From: Hysterangium stoloniferum
Taxonomy: Eukaryota > Basidiomycota > Agaricomycetes > Hysterangiales > Hysterangiaceae
Assembly: GCA_015178975.1 (NCBI GenBank)
Contig: WHVD01000019.1
Span: 620,001-684,000, forward strand
Reading direction: 5' to 3'
DNA length: 64,000 bases
The notes below the pieces were generated by a model. That model did no database searches. It saw only the letters and a program-made list of their open reading frames with translations, and was not told where the DNA came from. This document shows positions 58,341-64,000 of the stretch, one piece after another. A program made the position numbers and the translations under genes. The first letter of the stretch is position 1. Each line of letters opens with the position of its first letter.

Positions 58341-59520
58341 AACGGTGCGGTACTTCACTTCTAGACGATCAAGCTCACACTGTTCACCCGGCCTCGCTTA
58401 TTGGCTTGGAAGTTCAGACTTTGGCTTCTATCTTCGCAGCCAATACGCCGGTCTGTTGAATTGGTGCCAACATTCGTCACCGTGCGGACCAGCTGATTCA
58501 CACCCACCCTTGTCTAATGGCGAGCCGACCATGCGATTTATATTCGCTTGCCGTACGCCCATGATCGAGACCAGCCATTCATGCCCATCACCATCCATTG
58601 CATAAAATGCCTATGCCCATGTCCGGTGCCCAGCCTCCTTTCGTTATCACATACCTGCCTTTCTATCCACTTCACCACCTGCTACCCGCTCACGCCACAG
58701 TCGCCACAGCCTTTCATTCATCGTTCCCCTCCTCCACCCGCAAAATTTCAGACTCTCATTATTGCCTTCCGTTTTCGTCTCTGTCAATGCTTTGCTGTCG
58801 TGCTGTGTGACCCTGTTTCTCATTATCATTACCGTTACCCGACTCATGCGACTTAACCTTATTTCTCATTCCTGTTCGTGCGGTCTACCCCCTACCTGCC
58901 CATCCCGTCCACGCTAGATATCTTCCTCTACAGCCATATATATTATACATTATTCCCGTCACACCTACCATACACCACATTCGCACATGCCTTCCCGCAT
59001 GACATGCAATGGAATATTTAGGATGAAAGCTCGTAGAGCTACATAATGAATCATACAGATACTAGAGTGTATATAATGGGTAGATTAATTTATTATGTCG
59101 GATGACTCTGAAATTGACGAAGTGCTGGACAGGTTAAAGTCACTCTTGTTTTGAGACCTGTCGCTGCGAAAGTACGAGTCGACAACTTGGCTGCACGGCC
59201 TGGTACCACATACTCTAAAACGGGAGACCACAATCATCGCTAGACCCGCCCACCACTCGCGCTTGCCGATTATGTCCCGTTATCCTGTATCGGACAACAG
59301 CACTCGCCACGACAAGTCCAAAATCATCTGGCAACGGCGATCAGTACGCTGCCGCGAAGAAATGTGGTAGAATGGTGATGCATTCGAGATGATGTAGATA
59401 CAAGAGTGTCGTCAAGGTTACGTTGGTTTATATCTATGGTATAGGATACACTACCAATCTCGTCAATGAATACATCATGGCAGTGAACAAGGTATTGACT
59501 CACATGTATGATAAATATGA
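58341..59520. other. intergenic, nothing recognised
   Basis: Downstream of the NT-C2 gene is a C/T-rich stretch to about 58990 with no convincing exon. 59050-59520 is unremarkable. Confidence 0.45.
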
Positions 59521-60025
59521 TCATATTGACGGAGCTTCCTGTGAGGAAGAGGATGATTTTTGTTGTGAGATGTTTCCCGTTCCTGATGTCATCCCCTCAG
59601 CCTCTAGCTGCCTCCTCCGCTCACGAACCATGACACGCAGCCTCATCCCTTCATATCCCAACAACTCCGGCTTTGTATTGAGCAGATAGTTATCCACTCC
59701 GCCTACCTATCCACCAGAAAAGAAAAGAAAAGAAAAGTTAGCTCCTAGTCCACACTCTCAAAAAGGCAAATCAGAAAACGCAACATACCTTATCAATACA
59801 CCTCAACGTTCTTGCCGTCACCGTAGTCCTAATCCACGTCCCCATGAGCTCCGAGTATAAAGCTTTATTATGGGAATTTGGCAGCCACGACCGGCGGGTT
59901 TTATGCATTGAAAACGGCACGCTGTTCCCATAGATCTTCGTTTTGCCGTGGAATAGACCCAGAGCTGCGCGTTTGAATGAGTGGGAGTAGGGGAGTGCGG
60001 CGAAGGAGGGGCGGGTGGGGAACAT
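59521..60025 (-). CDS. mitochondrial large-subunit ribosomal protein bL28m
   Basis: Two exons (60025-59789 and 59706-59521) total 423 nt, giving 140 aa. Family features are RAALGLFHGKTKIYGN, VPFSMHKTRRSWLPN, TARTLRCIDK and then VGGVDNYLLNTKPELLG across the splice, the conserved bL28 core of fungal mitoribosomes (yeast Mrpl24). The short N-terminus could serve as a targeting sequence. The C-terminus is a Ser/Gln-rich tail. The 82-bp intron holds an AAAAG-repeat (TTTTC on the coding strand) pyrimidine tract before its acceptor. Housekeeping gene, unlinked in function to the P450 region. Confidence 0.9.
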
Positions 60026-60359
60026 CGTTGGTATTGATAAGTAAGAACGTCAAGTCACACCATCACGCCCTCAGGTCACCTACATCATGATATTACCAGG
60101 GATAAGGCTTCGTTTACGGGGACTTGGAGTTTTGTTGTAAGATGTTCAGAAGCAACCAGTCCGGTAGCTTTATTAAGATGAATAATAATAGGATTCAATT
60201 TTGCAGTATGCTCCTTGCTGCAGACAAGCGGCTGCCGTTACCCAAAACAGTGTTATAGTGGGATGGGACGTACCTTTGGATAAATACAGCGGTTACACCT
60301 CCGTTCTTTATTCACTTTCAAGTTATACTAGACCTAGGCTAGCTCTGCACACTATCTCT
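60026..60359. other. intergenic, upstream of bL28m
   Basis: No feature recognised apart from the start of the repeat at 60360. Confidence 0.4.
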
Positions 60360-60618
60360 TTGTTGGAAATGATGATGAAACACCCTTCTCCTGGAGGCGG
60401 TTCATCTCCTTTTTATATGAAAATCCAAATTGTGGACCATGATTTTGGAGGCTAATGCATGATTTACCCATGTACACCTCAACTATCACCAAACCTATCA
60501 TGTCAGAAGGTGATTCACTAAATGACACATTGATTGACACACAAGTACTCTTATTAAAACTCTATTAAACCTTTGTAGATTGTGCATTACAACAGACCAA
60601 CTCATACTATTTTTAATA
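60360..60618. repeat. dispersed ~260-bp repeat, copy 4 (inverted)
   Basis: Full-length copy in the same orientation as copy 3, starting TTGTTGGAAATGATGATG and ending CTCATACTATTTTTAATA. Confidence 0.85.
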
Positions 60619-61602
60619 CTCTTACCTTTTAAAAATGATATCCCAATAATAATATCTAACATATATACATTTTTAATATAATTATTATAGATGACCCGAT
60701 AATTGACTTACGTATAGTATGTATAACGGACTGAGATAAAGTTAGACCACTGTGTTGAATATGCATCGATCAACAACATGTTCTGGATAGACAAAGGAGC
60801 ATAACTCCGCTATGCCACCTGCCACCCTTTGTTCACATCTCTCATTGTTCTGAAACAGTATCTCAGTTGATTGTATTGTACACTGAACTCTATCTACAAT
60901 AGGTTTAATGATCGAGGCTCGACAAAGAAACCTCCACCTAAGTGGCGACCCTGATCAGAGTAAGGGTGGCGATGTTTTCCATCCCCAACATTCTGTATTA
61001 TATTCATCGTATATAGCTAAATAAATTACCAGGTTTTATTTTCTAACAAATTCGGCTCCTAACTCTTTAACTTGAACCATCTCCTTCGTCACCCTTTATG
61101 TAGCCTAGTACCTTTTGAGGTTCAGTGGTATTTTGCCATGAACTATGTTTAAACATTGAAATAGTGTACACAGCTACTGGGGACAAATTTCCCGAACTCT
61201 AATGAAGGGGAGAAAGAAAACAAACCTTGTATTATCCAAAACGGATCCGTGGTTGTGTGGAACGTAAAAGTGGTGATTCTGCAATGGGAACCAAATTGTT
61301 ATATCATTGTGACCATTTGCCGAAACAACAGAATCTTATTATCAATGTGACATCGACCCTACAACAGGGGGTTAAGAGGTAAGTCTATGTCTGATGCCTC
61401 CGTGTGGCACTCGTGTTTCATACACGACAGGATCAGATCCGTAAACTTTAGATATAAAAGACTTTCATTTCATGTATTTAGTTAACTTTGCTATCCCTTC
61501 GGATTGTTCTATTGGCCTAATTCTAAGACTAAGAATCTCTCAAAGTCAACTCGCCATAGTTCTATCATCTAGTCCTTACACAGACGTCGATGGCGACCTA
61601 CT
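60619..61602. other. intergenic, nothing recognised
   Basis: AT-rich. No gene, RNA or repeat supported. Confidence 0.4.
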
Positions 61603-62254
61603 ATGGTAGAAAGCGTAGTTTTGAATACCATGTCAGTAGTGACCTGTGTGTTTGGTTTGTAAGTGGTCGAGATACTGGCATAGGGTGCAACTAATATTGA
61701 TATATACTTTTTAATATAGGGTATATTTTCCATTATTTTGCTCGGTCTCAGCGGTGCTCAGTTGCATCGCGCTCTCCAAGGATCCAACCCTGCCGATCAG
61801 GAATTTTATGGTTCGTCTGTCCTCTCAATGCTGGCATATCTCCCCTCTACCCCCAACACTAGACAGCATAAAACCTATTCTGATTGAGTTGATTTCGGTG
61901 TCGGCTTGTGGGATTCTGATTCCCTTTAGCAAGTGGTAAGTGCGGTGGTTTGAGAAGAATCAGCCTACCTTACTCTTTGCTGGTAACAGGAACTGCGGTG
62001 ACATCGTAACATTAATATTTGGAATTCTGGTCTGGGTTGCGCACCTGGTGGGCGCAATATTGGGAACGGTATGCAATACTATAAATATAAGTATATTTGC
62101 ATTAAATTTAACAACATTCGCTGATTAGATTAGATGGGGAAACCATACACACTGCGCCACACTGAAAGACTGTGAACTCCTCACCGCCATCATTGCATTT
62201 GCCTGGATTGATTTCAGTTTTTTAACCTTATATTTTCTGGACGAGATGTGTTGA
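61603..62254 (+). CDS. MARVEL-like four-transmembrane protein
   Basis: Four exons (61603-61658, 61720-61935, 61990-62068 and 62129-62254) total 477 nt, giving 158 aa. Four hydrophobic segments are visible: about residues 5-35, 60-80 (LIELISVSACGILIPF), 92-112 (VTLIFGILVWVAHLVGAIL) and 134-152 (LTAIIAFAWIDFSFLTLYFL). A Cys-containing loop (HCATLKDCELL) lies before the last one. This arrangement resembles small fungal MARVEL-domain proteins of cell membranes and eisosome-type structures. The assignment is by topology and motif style, so the family is less certain than the gene itself. The last exon could contain a further intron at TTTCAG. Confidence 0.65.
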
Positions 62255-62610
62255 ACAGCAATTCGGCTGTGTCAGCAACTTGGTAATGACGCATAATTGT
62301 CTGTGAATGTTATGTAGAACAACAAGAGTACAATAACTATTGTTAGTTGTTGTACTCCTCTTTAATATTATAATTAGCTAGTAAATATATTTAAAGACAG
62401 CTCCTAGTGAGCAAGAATAAGCACTTAGATATCTCCTCGATTTACAAGATGTAATTCGGAAGAAATTATTGATTTTTAGGTTTATCCTATAGCAGTCCAT
62501 TGTTACAGCAGCTTAGTAATCTACCGCTTTTTATTCCCATGTTCGGAGAAGTGCCTTGTGGGCGCTAATCTGGAACCTCTTCGCTTCATCTTGAGAACTT
62601 CCTCTGACAT
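62255..62610. other. intergenic, upstream of the esterase
   Basis: Contains a pair of complementary AACTATTGTTAG/CAACTAAC-like motifs near 62335-62350. Nothing else recognised. Confidence 0.4.
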
Positions 62611-64000
62611 ATGAGTTTATTTTCGCGGAAAGGGGCAGCTGTCATGCCATCCGGTATTCAATTTCATGGAAGATGGGACCTCGATAGTCCTGGTCGTTAT
62701 ATCACTCACTGGTGTGGCTCTTCATTGTGCTTCCAGACAACAAGCCGTGCTATCACGGTTGAAATTGGCGAAGGAACTACACCTCGTAGTAATTTCCACA
62801 ATGTGCTGTGGCGATTTGGCACACATTCTATCACTCGTACGGCTTTGATTAAGGGGAACCGATCAATGAAGTTGATTGCTCAAGCTGATACTACTGAAGC
62901 TGAAGCTGGCGGTGAGAGACTTCGTGATGTGACCATTATGCTCTGTGATTGGGGTGCGAAACTACACATTCTGGATATCACAGCCGTACGTGTCTCTGAA
63001 TTTTTCTATTTTTACCTCAATTTCTTACCATGTATTCTGGTACAGACGGATGGGAAGCCTATTTTTCCTCCAGCAGTGGCGTCCGCACAGAGACCTATCT
63101 TATTCATTGGCGATTCACTTGTTTCAGGCTATACACCTCCTCAACACGGCTTAATTCTTCCCCATGGCAGTTATCAAGCATTTGGATCCATTGCTGTCCG
63201 CACTGTGCGATCGCATGGCGTGGACGCTCGTCTTGAGATGGTCGCGTATCCTGGTATGTGATGAGAGTCTTTGTATACCATGTTTTTATCTATCCTATGA
63301 CTAGGCATCCACCTTGTGTCGACCTATGGTGAGCAGGGAATGGAAGATGTGTTTTGGGAAGGAATGCATGGTACAGGTGGATGGGACGAACGATCCAAAG
63401 ATACGCCTCAAGATATCTTCATTTGTCTGGGTGCGAAATCTCTGTATATATCTTCTCTACCCTCAACCTTTGTTTTTTAGGGTCCAATGACCAAGGGTCG
63501 GGAGGCCCTACGGACGACTTTTTGGAACACTACAAGGTCTTTCTTATACGTCTACGGGATAGTTACTCCAGCGAACTCCGACGAATCCACGTAATAGTAC
63601 GCAGCCTCTTCAAGTACTTTATCATGGCGCTGATCATAATCTGTAGTCTCCGTTCGGCATTTTCAAAGATCCTAACGTGCCTGAAAGTCGGCTGTCAATA
63701 TATGAGCCTGATGTCAAAGATATGGTAGAAGAGCTCTCTAAATCATGGCTCGAAGCAGATGCGGATGGCGTTCTTCTCCGCCATATATCTACTGATGGCT
63801 GGATAGATCGAGAGCTAACCTGTGATGGCTTGCATCCTACTGCGGATGGTATGTGATGGCGCTTTTGCTATTCGTTTTCTTAAACCATCTCTTCTCACAC
63901 ACCGCGGTAGGCCACGAGACCGTTGGAAACAAGTTGTTGGACTACATGAATGCTTTAGGCTTGGGTGGCACCGTTCCTGGCATTCAGCATACAGGCGCCA
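62611..64000 (+). CDS. SGNH-hydrolase esterase, CE2-like (3' end outside window)
   Basis: Exons 62611-62985, 63046-63253, 63305-63430, 63481-63596, 63647-63848 and 63911 to the window end, all joined in frame. The N-terminal part (FHGRWDLDSPGRYITHWCGSS onward) resembles the beta-sandwich that precedes the catalytic domain in CE2 acetyl esterases. The catalytic domain has the nucleophile block FIGDSLVSGY, the Asn block LGSNDQGSG, and the Asp/His block DGLHPTADGHE, so all SGNH landmarks are present. It probably removes acetyl or acyl groups from carbohydrates. No signal peptide is evident from the chosen start; an alternative ATG is at 62644. Confidence 0.85.

Noticed and set aside
58095-58605. 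open frames on both strands over the NT-C2 3' end
   Set aside because: Shadows of the GC-rich Gly/Ser-coding last exon.
61340-61460. possible tRNA near 61370-61450
   Set aside because: No closing acceptor stem or intact A and B boxes.

Overview
The window is nuclear DNA of a filamentous basidiomycete. The host genes carry up to eleven short introns each (mostly 45-80 bp, GT-AG with CTAAC-like branch points). The families are typical of an Agaricomycete: OrdA-like P450s, a monocarboxylate-type MFS transporter, an oleate desaturase, an NT-C2 protein and a CE2-like esterase. The transposons include Ty3 chromoviruses, a Ty1/copia remnant and Tc1/mariner. A Rhizoctonia/Ceratobasidium-type fungus is my guess; nothing here proves it.

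Layout. 1-5.7 kb: LTR debris, a tRNA-like gene, a fold-back element holding a solo LTR, and one copy of a ~260-bp dispersed repeat. 5.9-8.0 kb: an intact 12-exon cytochrome P450 (500 aa). 8.8-42.4 kb: a transposon nest. An old Ty3-type element (E1: protease, RNase H and integrase recognisable) is split by a 10.5-kb Ty3 chromovirus (B, 14420-24899). B is itself hit by three later insertions. To the right lie a 1.4-kb solo LTR, an unknown proline-rich coding block, a truncated Tc1 element, and a second chromovirus (C). C's gag carries two LTR insertions 8 bp apart, one of them containing a Tc1 transposon. C's RT is joined to the tail of a copia element (D). 42.6-55 kb: a metabolic neighbourhood with a delta-12-type desaturase (-), an MFS transporter (-), a second P450 (+), and a degenerate copy of the 3' half of the first P450. 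56.3-64 kb: ordinary host genes, namely an NT-C2 protein (+), mitochondrial ribosomal protein bL28 (-), a MARVEL-like four-TM protein (+) and an SGNH/CE2-like esterase (+, cut by the window end).

Gene models for both P450s, the desaturase, MFS, NT-C2, bL28 and MARVEL-like genes were built by hand. Each gives an open frame whose exon lengths sum to a multiple of three. The two P450s, desaturase and MFS may act in one lipid or secondary-metabolite pathway, but that is inferred from proximity only.

Most notable: a spliced antisense gene inside the 3' region of chromovirus B; Tc1 elements whose ~218-bp terminal inverted repeats look like complete MITEs, with a free MITE and a paralogous empty site in the same window; a solo LTR inserted at a gag start codon; and an open frame inside a 1.4-kb LTR.
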